From assembly GCA_036824045.1 (NCBI GenBank), contig DAITAZ010000041.1:1-32011 (forward strand): a DNA stretch of 32,011 bases, written 5' to 3'. Shown here piece after piece: positions 6,968 through 15,927 of this stretch. How positions within the stretch are numbered: the first letter of the stretch is position 1; the number at the start of each line of letters is the position of its first letter. The translations under genes were made by a program, and so were the position numbers. The notes under the pieces are model-generated. The model saw only the letters and a list, made by a program, of their open reading frames with translations, did not search any database and was not told the origin of the DNA. This stretch comes from DAITAZ01 sp036824045 (lineage in GTDB: Bacteria > Pseudomonadota > Gammaproteobacteria > Burkholderiales > Rhodocyclaceae).

Positions 6968-7231
6968 TCAGCGCAATATGTGCGAGGCAGCGTGGGTGGG
7001 GGGCGCGGTGTCCACGGCGATGAGCACGCTCGTCTGGGCGGTGGTGGCGGCGGCGTACACCGGGGCATCCTGCCGGGCGTGGGTCGCCCGGTTGTGCGCG
7101 TCCGTCAGGGGTTGGGCAATGGCCTCGACGGTTCGGCGCATGGCGGCCGTCAGGGCGTTGCCTCCGGGCGGGAGCTCGCCCTGGGGGAGGATGTTTTTCC
7201 GCCGGGCGTCGGCGTCTTTGGGATAGGGCAT
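6968..7231 (-). CDS. Small hypothetical protein
   Basis: This 87-residue frame starts at ATG 7231 preceded by AGGAGTCCACC, a strong ribosome-binding site, which is the main reason to accept it. The protein is Ala- and Thr-rich with no membrane segment or recognisable domain. It lies 81 bases upstream of gloA on the same strand and might be co-transcribed with it. Confidence 0.55.
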   Translation of the reverse strand: MPYPKDADARRKNILPQGELPPGGNALTAAMRRTVEAIAQPLTDAHNRATHARQDAPVYAAATTAQTSVLIAVDTAPPTHAASHILR

Positions 7232-7321
7232 GGTGGACTCCTGCTGTCGGGGGTGGGCGGGCGGGCCGGTACTTATGGATAGACCAGCCGGCCGGGGCCG
7301 GCAAGGGGCCGTTTGCCGCCG

Positions 7322-8047
7322 TCACGGCCCGGGCTTGAAGGATTCCAGCTCCATGCCCACGCGATTGACCCGTACGCCCCGGCCGTCGAACATCTCTTCT
7401 TCGGATTTGACCCAGTACTTCACCTCGGGCACGTACCAGAAGGCTTTGTAGGTGCGGCCAGCGACGGTTTCCGCCTCGGTCTTGCGGGTCTGGGTGGTCA
7501 TGGTGGTGCCGGCGGCGGTGGTGGTGGCCGCCTGGCTTACGCTTTGCCCGGGCGCCCGCTGGGCCACCCAGGTGCCCTCGCTTTCGATCTTGAGGGCGTT
7601 GAAACGGCCGGCGGGCACCTCCACCGTCTCGTAGCCCAGCACGCGGAAAGTGCTCTCCCACGCCACCTCCCGGTGCTGGGCGTCGGGGTGGGGGTCGGTA
7701 AAGCGCAGGGTCCAGCTCTTGCCCGGCGCCAGGGGGAAGACGAGCGGCCGGGTCACCGTGGTTTCCTTGCCGTTCAGGCTGCGCAGGCGGGACCAGTCGA
7801 GGCCGGTCACCACTTCCCGCGGGGGCTGGGGCGATTCGGCCTTCTTGACGGTGATGTACAGCCGGGAGCCGGTCACCCGCGCCACGGCCATTTCCTCCCG
7901 CACCTGCTCCCAACCGGAGGGTGCTTTTTCGCGGGTCAGCCGAACCACCCAGGTGTCGCCCACCTTGAAGCCGGGGGCGTCCGCCGTTTGGGAGAGGGCC
8001 ACGGCCGGCAGCGCGGCGCAGGCGAACAGGACAAGACGTTTGTGCAT
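7322..8047 (-). CDS. Secreted hypothetical protein
   Basis: The 241-residue protein from ATG 8047 begins with a Sec signal peptide (MHKRLVLFACAALPAVALSQ, likely cleaved after ALS). The mature part is beta-rich with WVVRLTREKAP, FPLAPGKSW and KIESEGTWVAQ blocks, followed by a Ser/Thr/Ala stretch and AFWYVPEVKYWVK. The KVGDTW...LAPGKSW...GYETVEVPAGRF layout recalls periplasmic proteins of unknown function found in many betaproteobacteria. The open frame continues upstream to 8518, but that extension is in shadow of the divergent gene and has no signal peptide. Function unknown. Confidence 0.7.
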   Translation of the reverse strand: MHKRLVLFACAALPAVALSQTADAPGFKVGDTWVVRLTREKAPSGWEQVREEMAVARVTGSRLYITVKKAESPQPPREVVTGLDWSRLRSLNGKETTVTRPLVFPLAPGKSWTLRFTDPHPDAQHREVAWESTFRVLGYETVEVPAGRFNALKIESEGTWVAQRAPGQSVSQAATTTAAGTTMTTQTRKTEAETVAGRTYKAFWYVPEVKYWVKSEEEMFDGRGVRVNRVGMELESFKPGP

Positions 8048-8161
8048 GATCGGGGCTCGACAGGGATGCAATGTTGGTGAGCATACCCTGCAACGCCGTG
8101 CCGGTTCTGCCCCGGCAAACCCCCATGCGCCGGCCACGCGCCCGGCCCCGGGCCGAGGCTC

Positions 8162-8188
8162 TAGAATGCACCCGGGGCGGCGCCCCGG
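8162..8188 (+). promoter_or_regulatory. Possible -10 element and hairpin in the leader of the 8244 gene
   Basis: TAGAAT (8162-8167) is a good -10 box but has no clear -35 partner. It is followed at 8172-8188 by the perfect inverted repeat CCGGGGC-GGC-GCCCCGG, which would form a 7-bp stem in the leader RNA or bind a dimeric regulator. Confidence 0.25.
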
Positions 8189-8243
8189 AGGCGGTGAGCG
8201 CACCCCCCAACCGCCGCCCCACGTTCCATCCCCCGGAGGCCCC

Positions 8244-9017
8244 ATGTCCCGCCTGCTTGCAGAAATCCACCGCCTGTTCGGCGCCGAAACCCTCGACCCT
8301 ACCGCCCCGGAGCCCGCCCGGCTGCGGCTCACCACCTCGTCGGGACAAACGCGCACGCTGTTGCTGGAGGTGAAGCGGGGCAGCGACTGGCCCGCCCTGG
8401 CGGCCTTGCTGCAGGGGGTGGAGGAAGCCCTGGAACTGCCGGCGCCGGCGGTGGCGGTGGCCCCGCAAGCGGGCTTCCAGCTCTGGTTCCCGCTGCAGGC
8501 GGCCGTGGATGCCGCCACCGGGCAGGCGTTTCTGGAAGGCCTGCGCGCCCGCTACCTGGCCGAGGCGCCCCCGGTCGGGCTGCGCCTGCTGCCGGGCGGG
8601 GGGCAAGAATGGGTGGACCGGGTCCCGGAACTGGACGCTGCTTCCGGCAAGTGGTCGGCTTTCATCGACCCCACCATGGGCAGCATGTTCGCGGACGAGG
8701 CGGGCCTGGAAATGGGCCTGGAGATGGCCCCGAACCCGGAGCGCCAGGCGGACATGCTGGCGGCCATCACCCCCATCCCGCCCGCCGCGCTGGAGCGCGC
8801 CCTGGCCAGGCTGCGCCCGGCCCCGACCACCCCCGCCACGGCACCCGGCCAAGCCCCCGCGATGCCGGCGCCCGGCCTCGCCGGCCCGTGGACCGACCCC
8901 AGAGCCTTCCTGCTGGCGGTGATGAACGATGCCAGCGCCCCCCTGCGGGAGCGCATCGAGGCCGCCAAGGCGCTCCTCGCCGACCGCGACGCCCCGGGGC
9001 AACACCGGGCAAGCTGA
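8244..9017 (+). CDS. Hypothetical protein
   Basis: This 257-residue protein starts at ATG 8244 with CGGAGG just upstream. The open frame extends further left to 7650, but that part overlaps the divergent secreted-protein gene. The protein is rich in Ala, Leu, Pro and Glu, cytosolic, without signal peptide. A Pro/Ala linker (about 190-215) separates a larger N-terminal region from a short C-terminal helix (FLLAVMNDASAPLRERIEAA). I do not recognise the family. Confidence 0.65.
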   Translation: MSRLLAEIHRLFGAETLDPTAPEPARLRLTTSSGQTRTLLLEVKRGSDWPALAALLQGVEEALELPAPAVAVAPQAGFQLWFPLQAAVDAATGQAFLEGLRARYLAEAPPVGLRLLPGGGQEWVDRVPELDAASGKWSAFIDPTMGSMFADEAGLEMGLEMAPNPERQADMLAAITPIPPAALERALARLRPAPTTPATAPGQAPAMPAPGLAGPWTDPRAFLLAVMNDASAPLRERIEAAKALLADRDAPGQHRAS

Positions 9018-9024
9018 ACAGCCG

Positions 9025-9038
9025 CCCCGACACCGGGG
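9025..9038. terminator. Possible bidirectional terminator hairpin
   Basis: CCCCG-ACAC-CGGGG forms a short GC-rich hairpin exactly in the 29-base gap between two convergent genes. There is no T-run, so intrinsic termination would be weak. Confidence 0.3.
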
Positions 9039-9046
9039 CCCAGGGG

Positions 9047-11521
9047 TTAGCGCTCCGGCGCCGGAGCGCCCGCCATCGGCCCGGCCTGCAGGCTGGGCGC
9101 CGCCGGAAAACCCTCGCCCCCTGCGGGGGCCGTTTGCTTGGGTGCCGGCCCCCGCCGCCCGTTCAGCAGCAGACCAGCCAGCGCGGGCGAGAGGACGATG
9201 GCCGCGAACAGGTTCACCACGAACATGAAAGCCAGGAGCGCCCCCATGTCGGCCTGGAACTTGAGATCGGAGAACACCCACGCGCCAACACCGATGGCCA
9301 TGGTCACCGCCGTGAACAAGGAGGCGGTGCCGCGCTGGGCCAGCGCTTCCCGGAAGCCTTCGCGCAGGGTCAGGCCCTTGCCGTCGCAGGCGTGCATCAG
9401 CCGCTCGAAAAGGTAGATCCCGTAGTCGATGCCGACCCCCACGCCGAGGCAGACCACGGGCAGGGTGTTTACCTTCAGCCCGATGTGCAGCCAGGCCATG
9501 ATGGCGTTGCACATGACCGTCACCAGCGCCAGGGGCAGGACGATGCAGATGGTGACGCGCAGCGAACGGAAGGTCAGCAGGCAGAGCAGGCTCACCGACC
9601 CGAACAGCGCCAGGTTCACCCACAGATCCGACGCCTGCACGACCTCGTTGGTGGCCGCCATGATGCCAGCGCTGCCGGTGGCGAGCCGGAACACCACGCG
9701 CTCATCGGCAAAGCGTTCCCGGTAGTCCTTGATGGCGGCCACCACGTAACGCAAGGTCGTGGCCTGATGGTCCTTCAGGTAGAGGAGCACCTGGGCGGTA
9801 TGGCAGCCGAAGATCGCCAGGTCCTTGTCCTTGGCGTTGGCGTCGGTCATGTACTGGCCCAGTTGTGCGCGGGTCTCCGGGATCCCGTTCCACTTGATGT
9901 ATTCCTCGTTGTTGATGACGTTCTGCAAGCGGACGGCGCCACCCAGGCCCCGCACCGACTCGACACCCTCCACCTGGCGCATGGCCGACTCGAACCGGTC
10001 CAGGTGGTCCACCAGGGCGTATTCGAGACAGGGTTCGCGCATGTTCTTCGGCTCCACGATCACGCCCAGCACGTCCACACCCAGCAGGAAGTTGCGGGTG
10101 ATGAATTCGGCATCCTGGTTGTAGCGGGCCTCCGCCCGCAGTTCCGGAATCCCCCGGCCGAGATCGCCCACCTTCAGGTCGCGCGCGACCCACACCGCGG
10201 CCAGCAGCATGCCGACGCCCACCACCACCACCGGCACCGCCACCGGTCGCTCGACCACGACACTGATGGCCCGCCACATCCGATCGGCCCCGGTTTCGTG
10301 GCCACCGTGGGCGTCGCCCCAACCCCGGCCGGCCTTCATGTAGGAAAGCAGGATGGGCAGGAGCAGCTTGTTGGTGGCGATCATCACCGAAACGCCGATG
10401 GTGGCGGTCAGCACCAGATCCTTGACGATCTGCACGGGCACGAAGGCGATGGCCACGAAGCCGAGCGCATTGGCGAGCAGGGCGACGCTGCCCGGGATGA
10501 ACAGCTTGATGAAACAGTGGGTGGATGCGCTTTGCCCGTCGGCCCCCAGCATCACCTCCTGCTTCCAGGCGCTGGTCATCTGCACGGCGTGGGAGACGCC
10601 GATGGCAAAGACGAGGAAGGGCAGGAGGATGGACAGCGGGTCCAGGGTCAGCCCGACCAGGGGCATCAGGCCCAGCAGCCACACCACCGGGATCAGCGCC
10701 GCGATGAGGGCCCAGGCGGTGAGCATCACCGAGCTGGAATACCAGTACAACAGGGCAGCGGTGAGGGCAAAGGTGAGGGCGAAGAAGACAATGATGCTGC
10801 CGGTGCCATTCACGATGTCGCTGGTGGATTTGGCGAAGCCGATGATGTGGATCGACGCCTCATCGTCCTCCAGCTTGGCCCGCACTTCCTCCAGCTTGTT
10901 GCCGAAGCGGTGCACGTTGAGGCGCTCGCCGGTTTCGGGGTCGTTCTCCATCAGCTCAGCGACGATCATGGTCGAGGTGAAGTCGTTGGAGACGATGCGG
11001 CCGATCCAGTTGGATTTGACCACGTTGTCCTTGACCCGGGCCACGGCCGCTGGCGAACCGTCGTAGTCGGGGGCGATCACCGGACCGCCCTCGAAGCCGT
11101 TCTCGACCACCTCGTAGTGGACCACATTGGGCGAAAACAGGGAGGTGACCGTAGCCCGCTCCACCCCGGGCAGGTAGAACACCGCCTCTTGCACCGCGCG
11201 CAGCTTGCTCAGGTAGGCGGCGGAAAAGATGTCCCCCTGGCGCTGGTGCACGGCAATGAGCACCCGGTTGCCGCCCCCCAGTTCCTTCTGGTACTGGGTG
11301 AAGGTGCGGGTGTACTCGTGGTCGAGGGGGATCATCTTGTTGAACTCGGACTTCAGGCCAAGGCGTGTGGCCGAAGCCCCCAGACCGAGGGTGATGAGGA
11401 TGCCCAGGATCAGCAGCGGCAAGCGCCAGCTGAAGATCCGGAACGCCACCGTGCCGATCAGGCCGGGCTGGAAGTTTTCCCGCCGGAAGGTGTTTGCGTC
11501 GCGCGTGCCAAAGTCGTCCAT
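9047..11521 (-). CDS. MMPL/RND-family transporter
   Basis: The 824-residue protein from ATG 11521 has the RND exporter layout duplicated twice: a membrane helix near residues 30-52 (LPLLILGILITLGLGASA), a periplasmic domain, then a block of about five helices starting IIVFFALTFALTAALL. The second half repeats this with PVAVPVVVVGVGMLLAAVW and a final helix block ending near ALLAFMFVVNLFAAIVLSPA. It belongs to the MMPL/HpnN-like group that moves lipids and other hydrophobic molecules. As last gene of the DUF1302-DUF1329-YCF48-RND unit, 14 bases after the YCF48 gene, it probably handles the hydrophobic substrate of the catabolic locus. Direction of transport is not readable. Confidence 0.88.
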   Translation of the reverse strand: MDDFGTRDANTFRRENFQPGLIGTVAFRIFSWRLPLLILGILITLGLGASATRLGLKSEFNKMIPLDHEYTRTFTQYQKELGGGNRVLIAVHQRQGDIFSAAYLSKLRAVQEAVFYLPGVERATVTSLFSPNVVHYEVVENGFEGGPVIAPDYDGSPAAVARVKDNVVKSNWIGRIVSNDFTSTMIVAELMENDPETGERLNVHRFGNKLEEVRAKLEDDEASIHIIGFAKSTSDIVNGTGSIIVFFALTFALTAALLYWYSSSVMLTAWALIAALIPVVWLLGLMPLVGLTLDPLSILLPFLVFAIGVSHAVQMTSAWKQEVMLGADGQSASTHCFIKLFIPGSVALLANALGFVAIAFVPVQIVKDLVLTATIGVSVMIATNKLLLPILLSYMKAGRGWGDAHGGHETGADRMWRAISVVVERPVAVPVVVVGVGMLLAAVWVARDLKVGDLGRGIPELRAEARYNQDAEFITRNFLLGVDVLGVIVEPKNMREPCLEYALVDHLDRFESAMRQVEGVESVRGLGGAVRLQNVINNEEYIKWNGIPETRAQLGQYMTDANAKDKDLAIFGCHTAQVLLYLKDHQATTLRYVVAAIKDYRERFADERVVFRLATGSAGIMAATNEVVQASDLWVNLALFGSVSLLCLLTFRSLRVTICIVLPLALVTVMCNAIMAWLHIGLKVNTLPVVCLGVGVGIDYGIYLFERLMHACDGKGLTLREGFREALAQRGTASLFTAVTMAIGVGAWVFSDLKFQADMGALLAFMFVVNLFAAIVLSPALAGLLLNGRRGPAPKQTAPAGGEGFPAAPSLQAGPMAGAPAPER

Positions 11522-11535
11522 GCCGGTCTTTCCGC

Positions 11536-12543
11536 TTACTGAGCCAATGCATCCCAGCGCACGCTGCGCACGCCGCCATCGCCGAAGAGCAGCCATTCGC
11601 CGCCACGGCCTTCGATCACCCGCGCCACACTGCGCCGGTCCGGGGTGTGCCGGGTTTCAACCCGCTCGCCATCGGGGGCGACCAGCACCAGCACGCCGTC
11701 CTTGCCGCCAATCACCAGGCGACCGTCCCGCAACCGGGTCGCCGCGAACAGGGGCGAATTGGTGGCCGAGGGCAATTCGCTCCAGCGCCGGCCTCCGTCG
11801 ACGGACCTCAGGATCTTGCCGCGCATGCCAAACGCGATGAACTGGTTGGCCCGCAGGGCCGCCACCCCGAAAAGCGAGCCCGGGTAAGGCGAGGCCACCG
11901 CTTGCCAGGCCTTGCCCAGGTTGTCGGACACGGCGATGAGACCGGTTTCCCCCACCAGCACCAGGGTGTTGCCAGCACGGGCGATGCCATAGATGTGCTT
12001 GTCCATGTCCGGGCCGAGCATTTCGGCCTGCGCCCAGGACCGGCCACCATCCCCGCTGGCGAGGAAGGTTCCGTAGCCGCCGTAGGCCAGAGCCTGGTTG
12101 CCATCCAGGGGCAGGATGCCCATCAGGGCCTCCCGGCGTGGTCCCGGGGTAAGGGCGGCCTGCCAGGTTTCGCCGCCGTCGGCGGAGCGCAGGATGGTGC
12201 CGCTGTGTCCCGTGGCGAACAGTTCGCCACCCGGGGCGGGGATGATGCCGGTGAGGGTCTTTTCGGTGGGCGCCACCCGGGGCGTCCAGGTGACGGCCCC
12301 GTCAGCGGAGACAAAGACGGCACCCCGCTCGCCGACGGCGACATCGCGCTCGCCCACACGTACGGCATCGGTGATGAAGACCCGGTTGAGCGCAGCCCGG
12401 GCCTTGAGGGCGGCCAGGGCCCGCGGGTCGGGCGCAGGCTCGGCGGCACCGGCGGACAGGGCGGCCACCAGGGGCAACAGCGCAACGGCGAACCACCAGG
12501 GACGGCACGACGGGGGCGCAGCCTGGGAAACGGGACGCAACAT
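11536..12543 (-). CDS. YCF48-like/BNR-repeat beta-propeller periplasmic protein
   Basis: The 335-residue protein starts at ATG 12543 (AGGAACTTCC upstream), giving a clean signal peptide with hydrophobic core WWFAVALLPLVAALSAGAA; the frame opens earlier at 12627 without that advantage. The mature part consists of repeated blades with the Ycf48 type motif: SADGAVTWTPRV, SADGGETWQAAL, SGDGGRSWAQAE and SVDGGRRWSELP, each about 45 residues apart. This is the photosystem-assembly-factor-like propeller fold. Such proteins are found beside DUF1329 and RND genes in loci for hydrophobic compound use. Likely a periplasmic assembly or ligand-handling partner of the downstream transporter. Confidence 0.85.
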   Translation of the reverse strand: MLRPVSQAAPPSCRPWWFAVALLPLVAALSAGAAEPAPDPRALAALKARAALNRVFITDAVRVGERDVAVGERGAVFVSADGAVTWTPRVAPTEKTLTGIIPAPGGELFATGHSGTILRSADGGETWQAALTPGPRREALMGILPLDGNQALAYGGYGTFLASGDGGRSWAQAEMLGPDMDKHIYGIARAGNTLVLVGETGLIAVSDNLGKAWQAVASPYPGSLFGVAALRANQFIAFGMRGKILRSVDGGRRWSELPSATNSPLFAATRLRDGRLVIGGKDGVLVLVAPDGERVETRHTPDRRSVARVIEGRGGEWLLFGDGGVRSVRWDALAQ

Positions 12544-12630
12544 GGAAGTTCCTGTCAGGGTTCCGGTGACTCGACCGGAAAAAAGAGGGGCCACCGGATA
12601 AAGTAGCCGCCCCAAGGAGGAGAACATTGC

Positions 12631-13995
12631 CTACTTCGTGCCCATCCGTTTCAGGCCTTCGGCACTGTGGTCGGCCCAGCGGCTCTTGACCCCGAAGCGG
12701 ATCGGGCGCTTTTCCTCGTTGTCCAGCCACTCGGCGATGTAGGCGCCGCTGTGGAGGTCGGCGATGGCCCAGGACTGGATGTAGGGGACGACCGCGTTGT
12801 AGTACTGCATCGTGTAGACGTCGTTGACCCGCCACAGTTGGCCCCGGGAGTCGTAGGCGTCGTCATGGAGGACGGTCCAGCTGTCCTCGTCGATGTACCA
12901 GGTGCGCCGGGAATAGATGTGGCGCTGGCCGTCGCGCAGCGTCCCTTCAACCACCCAGACGCGGTGCTTTTCAAAGCGCAGAACCTCCGGATTGGGGTGA
13001 TTCTTGGTCAGGATCTGGGTGTACTTGAGACTGCGGTCCGAGAGCTTGTAGTTGTTGTAGGGGACAATCATTTCCTTCTTGCCCACCAGCTTGAAGTCGT
13101 AGGACACCAGGGAGCCAAAGAAGCCATCGAACTGATCCGCGGTACGCAGGCCTTCGAGGGCATCGTCGAAGTAATCGTTCGGGGTCTCGGGCATCTTGCG
13201 CACCCGGCGCAGACCGGCGTTGTAGAAGTAGAAGTCCAGGGGCCGCGCCTGGGGATTGGAGTAGCTCTTCACCACTCCGGCCCGGCCTTCCACCTGGGCG
13301 GGCGCGGTCTGGAAGAAGACGAAGGAACTCACCAGGCCAGCGGGTACGTTCTCCTTGTCGATGAAGTCGGTGGGCTGGGCCCAGGTCATGCGCGGCTTGT
13401 TGTAGTAGAGGATGGTGCCGTCGGCCAGCACCGGTGCCGTGGCCAGATCACGCTCCACACCGCCGCCCCGATAGCGGTACAGGTGGTTCCACATCACCTG
13501 GCGACCGCTTTTCGGGATCGGGAACGGCACCACGGAACAACCCGTGCAGGTGATCTCGCCATCGGAGAGCTGCGCGGCGTTGGCGTTCTTCTTGATCAGG
13601 TCATAGATTTCCTGCGGATAGGCGGCCGTGCGATGGGTCGGATACACGTGCATCTTGAAGGAGCCGTACTTCTTGAGCATGGCATAGTGGCCTTCGGTGA
13701 GCTTGTCCTTGTAACGGTCCGCATTGGCGGCGTTGATGGTTACCAGGGGCTTCTCGGCGGCGAACGGATTGATGTAGCCCTTTTCCGGCTCGAAACCCGG
13801 GGGCGGCGTCGTCAGGCCGCCGTTCCAGGCGGGGATGCTGCCGTCGGCGCTGCCCGCTTTTTCCGCGCCAAGGGGGGTGAGGTCCCGCCCCAGCCGGGCG
13901 ACTTCTTCCGCACTCAGCCCTGCCTGGGCCGCACCGGCGAGCAGGAAGGAGGCGGCGACCAGGGTCTGGCCAAAGCATTTGATCGAAATGGTCAT
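12631..13995 (-). CDS. DUF1329 family protein (outer-membrane lipoprotein-sorting-like)
   Basis: The 454-residue protein from ATG 13995 follows GAGGAGACAACC and has a signal peptide (VAASFLLAGAAQA). Family hallmarks of DUF1329 are present: LTPLGAEKAGSADGSIPAWNGG near the mature N-terminus, RTAAYPQEIYD, a Cys pair in ITCTGC, and the C-terminal VYTMQYYNAVVPYIQSW. DUF1329 proteins are periplasmic or outer-membrane-attached, with a LolB-like fold, and usually sit beside DUF1302 genes. Here it lies 19 bases after the DUF1302 gene. The pair is thought to move hydrophobic ligands across the outer membrane; that role is inferred from context. Confidence 0.9.
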   Translation of the reverse strand: MTISIKCFGQTLVAASFLLAGAAQAGLSAEEVARLGRDLTPLGAEKAGSADGSIPAWNGGLTTPPPGFEPEKGYINPFAAEKPLVTINAANADRYKDKLTEGHYAMLKKYGSFKMHVYPTHRTAAYPQEIYDLIKKNANAAQLSDGEITCTGCSVVPFPIPKSGRQVMWNHLYRYRGGGVERDLATAPVLADGTILYYNKPRMTWAQPTDFIDKENVPAGLVSSFVFFQTAPAQVEGRAGVVKSYSNPQARPLDFYFYNAGLRRVRKMPETPNDYFDDALEGLRTADQFDGFFGSLVSYDFKLVGKKEMIVPYNNYKLSDRSLKYTQILTKNHPNPEVLRFEKHRVWVVEGTLRDGQRHIYSRRTWYIDEDSWTVLHDDAYDSRGQLWRVNDVYTMQYYNAVVPYIQSWAIADLHSGAYIAEWLDNEEKRPIRFGVKSRWADHSAEGLKRMGTK

Positions 13996-14014
13996 GGTTG
14001 TCTCCTCGGATTGG

Positions 14015-15778
14015 TCAGAACGTGTAGCCCACGCTGATGCCGTAGAAGGCGCGGTCGCGCCCGTCGTCGTAGGTGGCGTTGCGGTTGTAGCCAACGTAGC
14101 TGGCCTCCGCCCAGTAGGCGGCCCGCTCGAATCGGACGGACACACCGAGCGTGCGGCGCTTCTCGTTCAGTTGCCCGTCCACCGACCAACCCTTCAGGTC
14201 ATGGGCGAAGTAGATGCTGGGCTTGACCGAAACACCGATGTCGGTTGCGTAGTTGAGCTGACCGAAGAGCCGGTAGCCATAGGCGCTCGGTGTCGCGTAG
14301 CCGCTGTTCGAGCACTGGCCGGGCACGGTGGATGGGCACACGGCGGCAATATTGGCGCCGTAGTTGAACCCGCGGCCGTAACGGACCGCGCCGGCCTTGC
14401 CCGGGTCGTCAATGCCCGCCCGCTGGTAGGCGAACTCCGCGATGAACGTCCCACCGGTAGCTCCCCACATGGGCGACAGCAGCTTCAGGGTGTTCACCAG
14501 CAGTTGCGACTGGCGGACCCGGTTGAAACCCCGCATGTAGGTGCCATCCGGCGTGGTGAACGGGTAGGAGGCGCCCAGCGGCCCCAGGCCGCTCCCCACG
14601 GCGGCGTAGAACATGTCCACGGCGTTGATCTGGGCCGGCGAGTTGGGACTGTGGCTCAGCTCCATGCCCAGGGACCAGCCTCCCGGCAGGTTGGTGGCCA
14701 GGGTGGCGCCGTAGCGGCGGACATTCTCCGGGTATTCGAAGAGGTACTTGAGCGCGTTCAGTTGCGCCGGCCCATGGACAAAGCTCGAGGTGTAGGCGGA
14801 AAAGATGGGAATCCCGGAGTGCAGGTTCATGGCGTAGAGGCCGAACTGGGTGTCGATTGCCTCGGCGTTGTAGTGCATGGCCAACCCGTACTGCCCGGAA
14901 TTCTTCGCGCGGATGTTGTTGCCCCGCTGCATGTAGCCGATGGAGCCGTCCGGGTAGGTGATGGCCGGCCCCAGGTTGGCGCTGGCGCCGCAGCTGTTGT
15001 CCACGCCGATGTCGGAAGTGGAGAAGTAGGTGCCGCAGCCATCCACCACGAAGGGGCGGAACTTCCATTCGTAGAAGCCCTCGACCGAGACCGGGGAATT
15101 TTGGGGAACCCAGTTGAAGTAGGCCGTCTCGACGGGGATCAGCGCTTCCTTGATCTGGGCACCGGGGCGGCGCAACGCCGGGATGTCGAGGGGGCTGGTC
15201 TGGTTGAGCCCCTGGAAAAACGTGGACTCGCCCCAGTTCAGCACCTGCTTGCCGACCCGGACCGTCAGGTCTGACTGGTCCAGGCGGAAATTGCCGTAGG
15301 CGTAGGCGTCGAGGAGCGAAACACCGGAAAACCGGGCTTCATTGACGAAGCCGCGGTCGCTGAGGCGCCCCGGCGTGTAGCCATTGACCGAGTTGCCGTG
15401 CGGCACGCTGCGGTTTTCCAGGGCGGAGTCATACCAGGCCTTGGCGCGGACCAGGGCGCCGTACTGACCTTTTTTCAACTCGACATCCGAGACGATCTTG
15501 AAAACCGAGGAGACCAGGTCGCCGCGGCTGTAATTCAGGTTGCCATCGTCATTGGCGGACGAACCCGAGACGCCTCCGTAAGCGGGCCCGATAAGCGGCT
15601 TCAGGGCATTGTCGGCGCGCCACTGGGCGCCGTAGGAAATATTGGTCGTCGACACCACCTGGGTGCCGTCCGCCAGCTCGGTCTGGAAGGCCAGCGCCGG
15701 TTGGGCGAACAACGCGGCCAGCAGCCAGGGAATGGCATTCTCCCGCCGCCGCGGCAACTTCTCGATCGCATGCATCAT
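14015..15778 (-). CDS. DUF1302 family outer-membrane beta-barrel protein
   Basis: The 587-residue protein starts at ATG 15778 behind a strong AGGAGGAGTACACG site. It has a signal peptide (IPWLLAALFAQPALA) and ends in a C-terminal Phe (YGISVGYTF), the outer-membrane barrel insertion signal. DUF1302 features such as GKQVLNWGESTFFQGLNQ and the N-terminal ISYGAQWRADNAL are clear. The family is found with DUF1329 proteins in bacteria degrading sterols and other hydrophobic compounds. It is the first gene of the four-gene envelope operon, and a copy of the locus operator lies about 95 bases upstream. It is probably the channel through which the substrate enters. Confidence 0.9.
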   Translation of the reverse strand: MMHAIEKLPRRRENAIPWLLAALFAQPALAFQTELADGTQVVSTTNISYGAQWRADNALKPLIGPAYGGVSGSSANDDGNLNYSRGDLVSSVFKIVSDVELKKGQYGALVRAKAWYDSALENRSVPHGNSVNGYTPGRLSDRGFVNEARFSGVSLLDAYAYGNFRLDQSDLTVRVGKQVLNWGESTFFQGLNQTSPLDIPALRRPGAQIKEALIPVETAYFNWVPQNSPVSVEGFYEWKFRPFVVDGCGTYFSTSDIGVDNSCGASANLGPAITYPDGSIGYMQRGNNIRAKNSGQYGLAMHYNAEAIDTQFGLYAMNLHSGIPIFSAYTSSFVHGPAQLNALKYLFEYPENVRRYGATLATNLPGGWSLGMELSHSPNSPAQINAVDMFYAAVGSGLGPLGASYPFTTPDGTYMRGFNRVRQSQLLVNTLKLLSPMWGATGGTFIAEFAYQRAGIDDPGKAGAVRYGRGFNYGANIAAVCPSTVPGQCSNSGYATPSAYGYRLFGQLNYATDIGVSVKPSIYFAHDLKGWSVDGQLNEKRRTLGVSVRFERAAYWAEASYVGYNRNATYDDGRDRAFYGISVGYTF

Positions 15779-15869
15779 CGTGTACTCCTCCTGTTATTGA
15801 TATCGAGCACTTCCGTACAACTGCCTGCAATGTGCTTTGCCACCCCTACAAGCGCTGCCGACACGATGA

Positions 15870-15899
15870 GGTATCGAACGTTCGTTCTGGCCATGGCAA
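15870..15899 (-). promoter_or_regulatory. Predicted promoter and TetR operator of the uptake operon
   Basis: On the minus strand TTGCCA (15899-15894) and GATACC (15875-15870), 18 bases apart, form a modest sigma70-type promoter. The spacer holds AGAACG-AA-CGTTCG (15888-15875), which matches the AGAACG-NN-CGTTCT palindrome found at the regulator-SDR intergenic region with one mismatch. Binding there would cover the promoter. The -10 match is weak, the operator match strong. Confidence 0.6.
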
Positions 15900-15927
15900 A
15901 AAATAAGGACGCGAGAAGGCTGGCCGA

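Noticed and set aside
6456..9623. 1,055-codon open frame on the minus strand
   Set aside because: It overlaps gloA, the secreted-protein gene and others, reads as Arg/Gly/Pro/His-rich low-complexity protein, and is the usual long antisense or off-frame artefact of GC-rich DNA.
8609..11542. 977-codon open frame on the plus strand
   Set aside because: It is antisense to the RND transporter and rich in His, Gly and Gln, with no domain or start signal.
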